This document shows, piece by piece, positions 44,248 to 53,304 of a stretch of DNA of 64,000 nucleotides; positions within the stretch are counted from its first letter, which is position 1, and each line of letters starts with the position of its first letter. The stretch comes from CABYIR01 sp038103905 (GTDB lineage: Bacteria; Pseudomonadota; Alphaproteobacteria; Pelagibacterales; AG-422-B15), in the NCBI GenBank assembly GCA_038103905.1, contig JAYNZW010000007.1:17379-81378 (forward strand). Reading direction: 5' to 3'. Both the position numbers and the translations under genes were made by a program. The notes below the pieces were generated by a model. The model made no database searches and was not told the DNA's origin. It was given only the letters and a program-made list of their open reading frames with translations.

Positions 44248-45507
44248 TTAATCAATATTTTCTACTTCTGCTCCTGGAAAAAAATCCATAATTTCTTTCA
44301 CTTTTGAATTTATATTATTATCACCTGAATTTTCACTTTCCATTTTAGAAATTGAGTTACTCAAATCTGCAATAAGCTCCTGAGGATTTGGCGTCTCTTT
44401 TAAATAGATAAGCCTTATAATTAACATCTCAAGACTACTTATCGGTGAAAAAGAATTTTGAACTTCGAACAGTCCCTTATTAAACATTTGCCAAATCATT
44501 GAAATAGACTGAATCTCAAGGTTTGTAGATAATTCTTTTAAATTTTGAAACTCGGATGCTGTTAATAAGTTTTGTATACCCTCTGTCGCACCAATTTTGA
44601 TCATTCCAATTTGGTGGATATTGGTAATTAAATCTTTTAACAGTAATGCTGGATCAGCACCATGATCATATAATTCATTTATTCTTTTAAGAGAGTCTTC
44701 TGTCTTTCCTTCAACTATTAATTTGAGAAGATCCAAAATTTGAGTAGGATCATTTAACCCTATCATTTCTTTAATTAGCTCTTCATTTACATTTCCATCA
44801 GAGTAAGCAATGCTCTGATCCAGTAAAGATAATCCATCTCTAACTGATCCATCTGCAGCTCTTGAAAGAATCTTTAAAGCTCCTTCATCTATTGAAATAT
44901 TTTCATAAGAACAAATTTTATTTAGATATTCAGATAAAGCTATTGGCTCTACTCTTTTTAAATCATATCTTTGACATCGAGACAAAATAGTCATTGGAAT
45001 TTTTCTTACCTCAGTTGTTGCAAAAATAAATTTTACATGTGGAGGTGGCTCTTCTAAAGTTTTCAAAAGTCCATTAAATGCTGCGGTTGAAAGCATATGA
45101 ACTTCATCAATTATATAAATTTTATACTTTGAAGAAATTGGTGCATACTGAACTCCATCAATTAGTTCTCTTATATCTGAAATTCCTGTTCGAGATGCAG
45201 CGTCCATTTCTAAAACATCTACACTCCTTGACTCGGATATAGATATACAGTTTTCGCATTCACCACATGGTTCTTGAAATGTATCTTTTTCAGTATCAAT
45301 TACTTGACAATTTAACGACATAGCAATGATTCTAGCAGATGTAGTTTTTCCAACTCCTCTTACACCAGTTAACAAATAAGCATTTGCAATTCTCTTTAAT
45401 TTAATTGCATTCTTTATGGTCTGAACAATTGATTCTTGACCAATTAAATCACTAAATTTCCGTGGTCTATACTTTAGTGGAATTGGTGTATGTATATTAA
45501 TGGACAT
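44248..45507 (-). CDS. dnaX: DNA polymerase III subunit gamma (short DnaX)
   Basis: 419 residues, much shorter than full tau proteins of about 550-640. Present: Walker A GVRGVGKTTSARI, zinc-binding cysteines (CQ...CGECENC), Walker B DEVHMLSTAAFNGLLKTLEEPP (in part), SRC-like LSRCQRYDLKRV, and domain III collar helices. The tau-specific domains IV-V are missing, but the last residues VKEIMDFFPGAEVENID resemble the C-terminal tail of alphaproteobacterial tau. It loads the beta clamp as part of the clamp loader. It is transcribed after the SRP RNA gene. Confidence 0.93.
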   Translation of the reverse strand: MSINIHTPIPLKYRPRKFSDLIGQESIVQTIKNAIKLKRIANAYLLTGVRGVGKTTSARIIAMSLNCQVIDTEKDTFQEPCGECENCISISESRSVDVLEMDAASRTGISDIRELIDGVQYAPISSKYKIYIIDEVHMLSTAAFNGLLKTLEEPPPHVKFIFATTEVRKIPMTILSRCQRYDLKRVEPIALSEYLNKICSYENISIDEGALKILSRAADGSVRDGLSLLDQSIAYSDGNVNEELIKEMIGLNDPTQILDLLKLIVEGKTEDSLKRINELYDHGADPALLLKDLITNIHQIGMIKIGATEGIQNLLTASEFQNLKELSTNLEIQSISMIWQMFNKGLFEVQNSFSPISSLEMLIIRLIYLKETPNPQELIADLSNSISKMESENSGDNNINSKVKEIMDFFPGAEVENID

Positions 45508-45527
45508 CTTATTAAGTCTAGTTAAGT

Positions 45528-45617
45528 GGGAGATTAAAGCAACCCAAGTATAGTCATTACGGCTGCTTCCTTTCAGACCTGACCGGATTCATGATATACT
45601 TGCCTACTTAATCTCCC
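45528..45617 (-). ncRNA. ffs: Bacterial signal recognition particle RNA (4.5S)
   Basis: About 90 bases on the minus strand. The apical domain GGTCAGGTCTGAAAGGAAGC, continuing with AGCC, is the SRP RNA tetraloop and asymmetric internal loop that binds Ffh. The ends GGGAGATTAA and TTTAATCTCCC pair to close the hairpin. A perfect -10 TATAAT (45623-45628) sits 5 bases ahead of the first G, which fixes the 5' end. The position directly before dnaX is conserved in alphaproteobacteria. Confidence 0.95.
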
Positions 45618-45683
45618 TAACTATTATAGCAGACAGAAACTAAAAATTGCTTTAATTAATTTGATAAATAATAATTTTTTTAT

Positions 45684-46616
45684 ATGTCAAAAATTACATT
45701 TGGTGACAATCCATTAGATCATGCCTCAAAGCTTAGGGGTGATTTAGAATGGCAAAAAGAAGCGTTATCTTCTGATAAATCAAAGTTCATGATTTTTTAC
45801 GATGATAAGCCGCTAATAAAAACTGATCCCAAAAATAGAGATAATCCAAAAATTTATTGGCTTCCTTATCAAGATATTAGATATTTGTTTGATAAAAAAA
45901 TTATTACAGTTTTTTTAGGCTTAATTGATGAAAATATTTACTATGCGATTGATTTAAATGAAGAAATCAATGAGAATTCAAGACTTGAGGAAAGACTTCT
46001 AGATGCAAAATTTATAGATCTTAGATCTATCGCTCCATCATTGAATAATAAAAGTGCTGGAGTGATTGCGCAAGCCAAGTCAATTTTTGAATGGAATAAG
46101 TCTGTCATATATTGTTCAAAATGTATGGGTATAAAATTAGAAGTTCTAGACTCAGGTTATAAAAAAAAATGTGGAAAATGTGAGAAAGAATATTTTCCAA
46201 GAGTTGACCCAGTTGTAATAATGCTGCCCTTTCATAAACAAAAATGTCTGCTTGGAAGACAAAAGATTTTTCCACCAAATATGTATTCCGCCTTAGCAGG
46301 CTTTTTAGAACCTGGAGAAACAATTGAAAGTGCTGTGATTCGTGAAGTTAAAGAGGAAGTTAAGTTAAATACTAAAAATATAATTTATAAATTCTCTCAG
46401 CCTTGGCCATTTTCATCCCAATTAATGATTGGATGCCTAGCAGAAGTCGATAGCTTTAATCATGAGGCAGATGAAGATGAAATCGAAGATACTGTTTGGT
46501 TAGATAGAGAAGATCTCACAGCTATCTTTGTTGGCAAGCACCAAAAAAGAATCTGGATACCTCCTCCCATGGCAATTGCTCATCAATTGATACTTGAGTG
46601 GATGCATAAAAATTAA
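45684..46616 (+). CDS. nudC: NADH pyrophosphatase / RNA decapping Nudix hydrolase NudC
   Basis: 310 residues. N-terminal domain, then a four-cysteine zinc ribbon (YCSKCMGIK... KKCGKCEKEYFPRVDP) and a Nudix box GFLEPGETIESAVIREVKEEV with the SQPWPFSSQLMIG NudC-specific block. It cleaves NAD(H) and removes NAD caps from RNA. It meets pheA convergently with 2 bases between stops. In this genome it is the nearest plus-strand gene to the SRP RNA, a common alphaproteobacterial neighbourhood. Confidence 0.94.
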   Translation: MSKITFGDNPLDHASKLRGDLEWQKEALSSDKSKFMIFYDDKPLIKTDPKNRDNPKIYWLPYQDIRYLFDKKIITVFLGLIDENIYYAIDLNEEINENSRLEERLLDAKFIDLRSIAPSLNNKSAGVIAQAKSIFEWNKSVIYCSKCMGIKLEVLDSGYKKKCGKCEKEYFPRVDPVVIMLPFHKQKCLLGRQKIFPPNMYSALAGFLEPGETIESAVIREVKEEVKLNTKNIIYKFSQPWPFSSQLMIGCLAEVDSFNHEADEDEIEDTVWLDREDLTAIFVGKHQKRIWIPPPMAIAHQLILEWMHKN

Positions 46617-46618
46617 TT

Positions 46619-47446
46619 TTACGATCTAAATGAGTGTTTTGGATAAACTCCTAAAATATTAAATTTATTAGTATAATGAGTGATTTCATCTAAAGCTGCA
46701 ATCACAGAAGCATCGTTTGAATGACCCTCAAATTCTAAGTAAAATTGTGCTTTATTAAAATCCTGATCACTTATAAAGCTCTCAAGCTTGATCATATTAA
46801 TACCATTTGTAGCTAGCCCACCCAGCGCTTTATACAAAGCAGATGGAATACTTTTAACCTCAAAAATACAACTAGTTATGTACTCAAGTCCTTCATTTCT
46901 TTCTTGTTGCAACTTTGACATTATTAAGAATCGAGTTGTATTATTTTTATCATCTTCAATATTTTCTCTTACTATCTTTAAATCATAAATCTCTGCTGCA
47001 AGCTTTGAAGCAATTGCGGAGTCCTGTTTATTTCCTTCTTCACTTATATACTTTGCCGAGCCAGCTGTGTCTGCCATGATTATTGAAGTTAGAGATAACT
47101 CATCAATTACTTTCTTACACTGACCTATGCCCATTGCATGGCTTCGAATGTACTTTAGATCATTTATTTCAGCTTCTTTCCTTGCAACTAATTGGTGATA
47201 CACTCTTTCAAAATGTTCAGCATAAATTTTTAAATTTGAATTACCCAATAAAGTATGAATATCAGCAACTCTTCCAGCAACAGTATTTTCAACAGGAATC
47301 ATTGCCATTTCAGCACTGTCATTGACAACAGCACTCAATGCTTCTTCAAAGGTTTTACATGGAATTACTTCAACATCAGAAAAGCAGTTGAGACATGCTA
47401 AATGTGAATATGCTCCTAACTCGCCTTGAAAAGATATTTTTTTCAT
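46619..47446 (-). CDS. pheA: Prephenate dehydratase (monofunctional)
   Basis: 275 residues. PDT domain: FQGELGAYSHLAC, MIPVENTVAGRV, and the catalytic NNTTRFLIM; then an ACT regulatory domain (about 195-275) with IPSALYKALGGLATNGINMI and KLESFIS. No chorismate mutase domain. It makes phenylpyruvate for phenylalanine synthesis. It overlaps the upstream kdsB by 4 bases; the kdsB-pheA order beside a cytochrome c gene is characteristic of alphaproteobacteria. Confidence 0.95.
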   Translation of the reverse strand: MKKISFQGELGAYSHLACLNCFSDVEVIPCKTFEEALSAVVNDSAEMAMIPVENTVAGRVADIHTLLGNSNLKIYAEHFERVYHQLVARKEAEINDLKYIRSHAMGIGQCKKVIDELSLTSIIMADTAGSAKYISEEGNKQDSAIASKLAAEIYDLKIVRENIEDDKNNTTRFLIMSKLQQERNEGLEYITSCIFEVKSIPSALYKALGGLATNGINMIKLESFISDQDFNKAQFYLEFEGHSNDASVIAALDEITHYTNKFNILGVYPKHSFRS

Positions 47447-48189
47447 TCTGATCTCATATTCTTTCTCACTAATTCTAAATCCTTATAAGTATCAACACCA
47501 ATTGGTAAATTGTCAATTAGTGCAGCTCCGATGTTCATATTATTATCTAAAGCTCTCAATTGCTCAAGTTTGAACAAGATTTCTCTACTAGATTGAGGTA
47601 GATTTATAAATCTTTCTAAAGAATTTCGTCGATAAGAATAAATACCTATGTGATGAAAAAGTTTTTCTTTCATTGAAATGTCATTAGTTCTAGTAAAATC
47701 AATTGCTTTTGTTACCACTTCTTCTTCATTAAAATTACATAATGCTTTTACAATGTTGCTATTCTCTAAATGATCATCAGAATTAATTTTCGCTACTAAT
47801 GTACCAATATCATATCTATCGCTTTGCAAAATATTTAAAACTTGCTTTAAATTTTTGCCTAAAATATTAGGAAGATCACCTTGTAAGTTAATTATATATT
47901 CAATCTCATTATTAGGATCTATTTTTATCAAGGCTTCATATATCCTATCAGAACCAGACTGATGCTTCATATCTGTCACAATTGATATTCCACCCTCTTC
48001 TTTAATTATTTTCGCTATTGCATCGCTATCAGTGGCAACTACCACTTTACCAAGAGATGCTTCTATAGCTCTCTTCCAAACATGGATTATCATTGGCTGA
48101 TTATTGATTAGCTCAAGAGGTTTATTTGGCAATCTTGTCGCAGCAAGTCTTGCAGGAATAAAAATAGCAGTATTTTTTTGATTTATCAT
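47443..48189 (-). CDS. kdsB: 3-deoxy-manno-octulosonate cytidylyltransferase
   Basis: 248 residues. IPARLAATRLPNKPLELI (CTP-binding arm), VVATDSDAIAKI, INLQGDLPNI (metal aspartate) and HHIGIYSYRRNSLERF are KdsB signatures. It activates KDO as CMP-KDO for lipopolysaccharide, so the organism makes an LPS core. It is divergent from the cytochrome c gene, with about 90 bases between starts. Confidence 0.94.
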   Translation of the reverse strand: MINQKNTAIFIPARLAATRLPNKPLELINNQPMIIHVWKRAIEASLGKVVVATDSDAIAKIIKEEGGISIVTDMKHQSGSDRIYEALIKIDPNNEIEYIINLQGDLPNILGKNLKQVLNILQSDRYDIGTLVAKINSDDHLENSNIVKALCNFNEEEVVTKAIDFTRTNDISMKEKLFHHIGIYSYRRNSLERFINLPQSSREILFKLEQLRALDNNMNIGAALIDNLPIGVDTYKDLELVRKNMRSE

Positions 48190-48279
48190 AATTCCTCATG
48201 CGACGCCAAGACACATAAAAGCTTGTATAAATTAAGTTATTGTTTAAATATATTCAAGAATCGCGTCAAGAAATCATTT

Positions 48280-48822
48280 ATGGACTCATTAGAAATAAAT
48301 AAAATTGTAGCATGTATTCTTGTTGTAGCCCTTGTAATAATTGGCTTATCAAACCTTACTGAAATTTTATATGAGGTTGAAAAACCTGAGGTTGCCCATT
48401 ATGTAATAGAGGGTATTGATGATGAAGTCGTGACTGCTGATGCCTCCATATCCGAAACTGTAGCTGAAGAAGTCCCAATTCAAATATTATTAGCTTCAGC
48501 AAGTGTCGACAAAGGGGCTAAAGTTTTTAAAAAATGCTCAAACTGTCATGTTCCAAACGAAGGAGGTGCAAACAAAATTGGTCCTGCTCTTTGGAATATA
48601 GTTAATAAAGATATTGGTGGTTCTGACTTTGCTTATTCTAATGCAATGGCTTCTTATAGTGGCAAATGGACATACGAAGAATTGAATGGTTTCTTAAAGA
48701 ATCCAAAAAAATATATGGAAGGCACAAAAATGTCTTTTGCTGGCCTCAAAAAAGAAACAGATCGTGCTAATGTAATATTATATCTAAGAAGTTTAAGTAA
48801 TAATCCTGCTCCTTTAGAATAG
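48280..48822 (+). CDS. Membrane-anchored cytochrome c (CycM-like)
   Basis: 180 residues from the ATG at 48280 (MDSLEINKIVACILVVALVI); the longer open frame reaches into the kdsB promoter. One N-terminal membrane anchor, an acidic linker (about 35-75), then a class I cytochrome c domain with haem motif CSNCH, GPALWNIV, and the sixth-ligand Met in GTKMSFAG. It carries electrons in the periplasm, probably from the bc1 complex to an oxidase. The CycM-kdsB-pheA neighbourhood is known from alphaproteobacteria. Confidence 0.92.
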   Translation: MDSLEINKIVACILVVALVIIGLSNLTEILYEVEKPEVAHYVIEGIDDEVVTADASISETVAEEVPIQILLASASVDKGAKVFKKCSNCHVPNEGGANKIGPALWNIVNKDIGGSDFAYSNAMASYSGKWTYEELNGFLKNPKKYMEGTKMSFAGLKKETDRANVILYLRSLSNNPAPLE

Positions 48823-48876
48823 ACTCAATCAAATATATTGACATTAAGCGTGTCACCTACTTATTCTTAAGTTTAA

Positions 48877-50232
48877 ATGAATTCAGATAAAAAAAACTTA
48901 TCAATTTATTTTGATAAGAGAATGTTGCGTATATTGCTTTTAGGTGCAATTAGTGGTTTCCCATGGGTAATAATTGGAAGCGCACTAACTCTTTGGCTAA
49001 AAGAAGACGGCATTAGTAGAAGTGCAATTGGATGGGCCGGATTAATATTTGGAGTTTACGCAATAAATTTTTTATGGGCTCCATTAATTGACCGTATCAG
49101 AGTTCCTATTCTAACTTCTTTAATCGGGCACCGAAAAGCGTGGATTCTCTCGTTACAATTTATCATCTTTACTTCACTAATCTTGTGGAGTCTTTTAAGT
49201 CCAATCGACAATTTAGGTCTCATTGTATTCATTGGTTTGATCATTGCTATTTCATCAGCATCACAAGATATCACTATTGATGCACTGAGAATTGAGCAAA
49301 TTAAAAAAGACGAAACTTCAGCAATGGCCGCCGGAGCTGCAATAGCTGTTGTTGGGTGGTGGAGTGGCTACAAGCTTGGTGGATTAATAACGCTTATCTC
49401 AGCTGATTGGTTACAAGGTTTAGGGCTTGTTAATTACTGGCAAATAACCTTCATTATAATCTGTGGTATTATAATTTTATTTAATTTGGGTCTTTTATTG
49501 ATACCTGAGAATGGCACGAAGGAACGTTTTCAGGCACAACAAGATGATCAAAACAATCTTAAAAAAAATATAAGAATTTCTGGATATGCAGGAGAATTGA
49601 TTGCTTGGACTTCTACAACGATAGTGAGTCCATTATACAGCTTTTTTAAAAGAAATGGTATTACCATAGGGCTATCAATTGTTGGGTTCATTTTTCTTTT
49701 TAAAATTGGAGAGGCTTTCCTGGGCAGAATGTCCATTCTCTTTTATAAAGAAATAGGATTTTCTAAGTCAGATATTGCACTTTACTCTAAAGGCCTAGGT
49801 TGGATTACAACAGTTACATTTACACTTTTAGGTGGTTGGTTTGCAATTAAGTCTGGTGTCATAAGAGCTCTTTTTATATCGGGCATAGTAATGGCATTAA
49901 CAAATTTGATGTTTACAATTATGGCTTGGAGTGAGAAGTCAGAATTACTTTTTGCAATTGCGGTTTTAGTCGATGACTTAGCGGCTGCATTTGCAACAGT
50001 AGCTTTTGTAACATTTATTTCACTACTTGTAGATCGAAATTATACTGCTACTCAATACGCTCTTTTAGCTTCTATAGGAACAGCTGGAAGAACAATTATG
50101 GCATCATCTTCAGGAGCTGTAGTAGATTGGCTTGAAGGAGATTGGGGAATCTTCTTCATTGTAACAGCAATAATGGTAATACCGTCCCTAATTTTACTCT
50201 GGATGATTAGAAAAAAAGTTTTTAAGAAATGA
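48877..50232 (+). CDS. MFS transporter, AmpG-like muropeptide permease
   Basis: 451 residues, about 12-14 membrane helices. AmpG family features are GFPWVIIGSALTLWLKEDGI (family: GxP...TLxxWL), FLWAPLIDR, HRKAWILSLQ, and SSASQDITIDALRIEQ. AmpG imports anhydro-muropeptides for cell wall recycling. A NlpC/P60 peptidase with wall-cleavage potential lies two genes away on the other strand, which fits. The stop is 3 bases from the end of the convergent small gene. Confidence 0.82.
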   Translation: MNSDKKNLSIYFDKRMLRILLLGAISGFPWVIIGSALTLWLKEDGISRSAIGWAGLIFGVYAINFLWAPLIDRIRVPILTSLIGHRKAWILSLQFIIFTSLILWSLLSPIDNLGLIVFIGLIIAISSASQDITIDALRIEQIKKDETSAMAAGAAIAVVGWWSGYKLGGLITLISADWLQGLGLVNYWQITFIIICGIIILFNLGLLLIPENGTKERFQAQQDDQNNLKKNIRISGYAGELIAWTSTTIVSPLYSFFKRNGITIGLSIVGFIFLFKIGEAFLGRMSILFYKEIGFSKSDIALYSKGLGWITTVTFTLLGGWFAIKSGVIRALFISGIVMALTNLMFTIMAWSEKSELLFAIAVLVDDLAAAFATVAFVTFISLLVDRNYTATQYALLASIGTAGRTIMASSSGAVVDWLEGDWGIFFIVTAIMVIPSLILLWMIRKKVFKK

Positions 50233-50235
50233 TAA

Positions 50236-50403
50236 TTAGCTATCGACTACTAAAACAACCAATAAGGCCGTAAATAAGATAATGATAATTGACCAAGTAA
50301 TCCTTTCTGATTTTGTGGTTTTTTGATCAAAGTTACCAATTCTATATCCTGCCCAAAGAAATATAACTAGACAAACTATTAAAAATACAATTCTAAATAA
50401 CAT
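50236..50403 (-). CDS. Small two-helix membrane protein, 55 residues (candidate)
   Basis: An ATG at 50403 opens a 55-codon frame: a first membrane helix (RIVFLIVCLVIFLWAGY), a short polar loop (RIGNFDQKTTKSER), and a second helix (WSIIIILFTALLVVLVV). A Shine-Dalgarno AGGTGT sits 6-8 bases before the ATG, and the gene follows the NlpC/P60 gene by 15 bases on the same strand. The frame fills the gap exactly, ending 3 bases from the AmpG-like stop. The hairpin topology is clear; the family is unknown to me. Confidence 0.62.
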   Translation of the reverse strand: MLFRIVFLIVCLVIFLWAGYRIGNFDQKTTKSERITWSIIIILFTALLVVLVVDS

Positions 50404-50418
50404 TTTACACCTAAAAAT

Positions 50419-51252
50419 TTATTCTACACGACAGATCTTTAAAATTTTACCATATATTTTATTTATTCTTGTTTTTGCAGTTTTCAATGTCTCTATCTGT
50501 GTTTTCATATGGTGTGCATTAGCGTGAATTATATTTTTATTATCTAATGCCAGTGCAACGTGTCCTTTCCAAAAAATTAAGTCACCTAATTTAAGCTGAG
50601 ACTCACTGATATGATTGGAAAAATACTCAGCTTGCAAATCTGTATCTCTTGGCAGTTCAATGCCTATCATTTGATATAGATTTTGAACTAATCCTGAACA
50701 ATCTAGTCCCATTGAATCACGGCCACCCCAAAGATAAGGAGTATGCAGATATTGCAATGAAATATCATAAAGATTAAATTTACAATTCTTTATATTCACT
50801 AAATCTTTTGAAATACACCAACCTAAATTTGGTATAAAAGAAAAACCATTCTTTTTTTTTGAAACTAATACTAAAGAATTAAAACTTAAATAATTTAATG
50901 GATCAGATTTAATGCTGGGAGACCTATAAATAAATGTTCTTAATGAATGAACTTTATAATTTGAAATAATTTTTCTTTTTTTAAGATTTTGCATTGGTGT
51001 ATAACCAACATAATTATCTCTCATACACTGACCCCAAGCTACACCATCATTAATATCAAATACTCGGAAATATTCTCCAAACAGCAATTGGGTTGTCAGA
51101 TTTTTTAGTTTTTTTTCAGAATATATAGGTGAATAGGTTGAGTAAACTGTATAAATCTTACCTTTAACAAATTTACAATTTTTAATTAATCCATAATAGT
51201 CAGTAGAAGCTAATCCCTTTTTTATTGGATGAATTCTTTTATCAAACTTCAC
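50419..51252 (-). CDS. NlpC/P60 family cysteine peptidase
   Basis: 277 residues starting with GTG at 51252; no ATG alternative exists before the conserved region. Two SH3-like segments (about 30-90 and 100-150) precede the peptidase domain with Cys185 in GLDCSGLVQ, His231 in WKGHVALAL, and a third polar residue near His243/His247. It lacks an obvious signal peptide. Such proteins hydrolyse gamma-D-Glu-diaminopimelate bonds in peptidoglycan peptides; without a signal it may act in recycling, like YkfC. The AmpG-like importer next door supports that. Confidence 0.88.
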   Translation of the reverse strand: MKFDKRIHPIKKGLASTDYYGLIKNCKFVKGKIYTVYSTYSPIYSEKKLKNLTTQLLFGEYFRVFDINDGVAWGQCMRDNYVGYTPMQNLKKRKIISNYKVHSLRTFIYRSPSIKSDPLNYLSFNSLVLVSKKKNGFSFIPNLGWCISKDLVNIKNCKFNLYDISLQYLHTPYLWGGRDSMGLDCSGLVQNLYQMIGIELPRDTDLQAEYFSNHISESQLKLGDLIFWKGHVALALDNKNIIHANAHHMKTQIETLKTAKTRINKIYGKILKICRVE

Positions 51253-51265
51253 TTTGAAATATTAT

Positions 51266-51586
51266 TTAAAGAGCATAACCAAGATATACAATGATACCTG
51301 TAAAAATCAATATTCCCCCAAAAATCATTGTCGCTCTCACTGCTACATGAATTTGATCCGCCACAAATAGATGATAAGCAAAAGATCCAAATAATGGGAT
51401 GAATGTAACAATTAAAGTCCATAAAACTTTATAAATATTTGATGAAAATCGATTTTGAGAAATATCTACTAAAGCGAGGGATGTCCAAGTCGCATATAAA
51501 AAGAATGGAAGATAATAACCATAAAAATTTAAAAATAATGATAGAAAAGGAACATCACTAATTGGAAAAATTGATACGCCGGGCAT
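51266..51586 (-). CDS. PLDc_N-like small membrane protein
   Basis: 106 residues, three to four hydrophobic helices. The segment YKVLWTLIVTFIPLFGSFAY, followed by HLF, matches the cardiolipin synthase N-terminal (PLDc_N) domain, found alone in many small membrane proteins. No catalytic residues are present. Function unknown. It is 13 bases upstream of the NlpC/P60 gene and 26 bases downstream of the beta-helix lipoprotein, all on one strand. Confidence 0.62.
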   Translation of the reverse strand: MPGVSIFPISDVPFLSLFLNFYGYYLPFFLYATWTSLALVDISQNRFSSNIYKVLWTLIVTFIPLFGSFAYHLFVADQIHVAVRATMIFGGILIFTGIIVYLGYAL

Positions 51587-51612
51587 AATTATTTATTTTC
51601 TCTTACTTAAAT

Positions 51613-53256
51613 TTATTGTAAAGAATTTTTGTCAAAATATTTATATGCTTCTTTTGGAAGACTAATTTCATTTAATTTATTACGATATCCCTCAAAAACT
51701 TCAACAGCTGGGATAATAGATTTTTTAAATTCTTCAAAATTATAATCTTTATTCTGAACTATTTTCATAATTGGCATATTTGGCTGTGGATCTGGAGCGT
51801 CAAATTCTTTCCAATTTCCTTTTTCATAATTTCCAGTGTTAGCATTTATGACTCTTGCAATTAAATTCCATAATCCATGCAAATCTGATCCCATTGGCAA
51901 AATATTAAAATTACAGTTATTAAATAATTGAATACCTGGAGGTATTGAAGTATCAAACTGATTTTTTTCAAAACAGTTTCTTAGATTTGAGACCCCACTT
52001 ACAGCTATATCTGCCTTACCAGAATTGATAATAAGATTTTCTTCAATTATATTTCCATGAGCTGGCCAATAATTATCATCTAAAGCAGCGCTGATCACTA
52101 AACCAAATACATCATGATTAGCAATAACATTATTTTTTATATAATTATTATTACCTCCGGCAATAACTAATCCATTTCCAAGTGAAATATATTGAGCATC
52201 CCATGCAGGAGCCTTAAGGTTATTATTATTTTCTATCAAATTTCCAATTATATAGCTTTCCCTTTCCGGGGGGAGAAGTTCACTATCTAATGTATTAGGC
52301 GCTATACCACCCTTATTATTTCTAAAAATAGAGTTTATAATGTATAAATCACCGCCTGAATTTGTACCTGAATATCCAAGACCATTATTTTCAGAAATAA
52401 CATTATTAATTACAGCATCACAAGGATAGCATTGGCCTATATAAAATCCCGCATCAGGTGAACCAGAAGCATATGAATGCTCTAATACTCCATCGACTGC
52501 ATCAAAAGCATAAATACCATAATCACCATTATTATAAGCTGTTAAGTATGATCCTCGATAACCTTCTACAGTTGCCCAATAAAATCCATTTAGCAAAGCA
52601 TTTCTTGCAGTAATATTTTCGATAACAACACCATCTACACCTGCAACTAAAAATCCATTTGCCCTTTCAAATTCTCCATCAACAATTGTTTTATTCCGAT
52701 CGACACCTCTTATTGTTAATGAAGGGACATTTACGATGACTTCTTCATAGTAGATACCTGGACTAACTAATATCATATCGCCAGGGTTTGATGAGTTTAC
52801 TGCATCTTGTATTGTATCATAGTCTGTTGGAACAAATCTGATTTCACCACTAAAAGACTCTACAGCATCAGCTTTTTGAAAGTTACTGTAGTCTTCATAA
52901 TCAATATCACCTACAACTACTGAACCAACCATTCCCCAATCTCCTTCTGGACTGGCATGAAATGAGCATAAATATTTGTAAAGTCCTTCTTTTTCAAATG
53001 TCACATCTAAATAATCATTTTTTGGAATTTCTTCATAAGATCCCCATCCTTCTCCAACTGCAATTACATTATGCGGATTATTCCCTGCATTAAAAAATCT
53101 TACTTTGCCACCTTCATATATCCTTACGACAGGTGGTGAGTAAGAGTTATCTATCACTCTGACTCCAGTAAACCCTTCCTTGTTTACCTGATCACACGCC
53201 GTAAAAAAAACAAATGAGCTTAAAAATACTATTATTACAAATGGAACTAATTTCAT
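51613..53256 (-). CDS. Lipoprotein with cupredoxin domain fused to a right-handed beta-helix
   Basis: 547 residues. Lipoprotein signal with lipobox FTAC (Cys21). Residues about 30-118 form a plastocyanin-like cupredoxin with all four blue-copper ligands: His62 (NNPHNV), Cys97 and His100 (YLCSFH) and Met109 (GMVGSVVVG). Residues about 135-450 are a NosD/pectate-lyase-like parallel beta-helix: DTIQDAVNSSNPGDMILVSP, then many NNVI/ENN-type repeats. A C-terminal tail of about 90 residues follows. It is probably periplasmic and copper-binding, with a possible glycan-binding or lyase-like role. The fusion is unusual; function inferred only. Confidence 0.82.
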   Translation of the reverse strand: MKLVPFVIIVFLSSFVFFTACDQVNKEGFTGVRVIDNSYSPPVVRIYEGGKVRFFNAGNNPHNVIAVGEGWGSYEEIPKNDYLDVTFEKEGLYKYLCSFHASPEGDWGMVGSVVVGDIDYEDYSNFQKADAVESFSGEIRFVPTDYDTIQDAVNSSNPGDMILVSPGIYYEEVIVNVPSLTIRGVDRNKTIVDGEFERANGFLVAGVDGVVIENITARNALLNGFYWATVEGYRGSYLTAYNNGDYGIYAFDAVDGVLEHSYASGSPDAGFYIGQCYPCDAVINNVISENNGLGYSGTNSGGDLYIINSIFRNNKGGIAPNTLDSELLPPERESYIIGNLIENNNNLKAPAWDAQYISLGNGLVIAGGNNNYIKNNVIANHDVFGLVISAALDDNYWPAHGNIIEENLIINSGKADIAVSGVSNLRNCFEKNQFDTSIPPGIQLFNNCNFNILPMGSDLHGLWNLIARVINANTGNYEKGNWKEFDAPDPQPNMPIMKIVQNKDYNFEEFKKSIIPAVEVFEGYRNKLNEISLPKEAYKYFDKNSLQ

Positions 53257-53304
53257 TTTTAAAATGATAATATAAATTAATGAATTCTTAAATTAGAATA
53301 TTAT

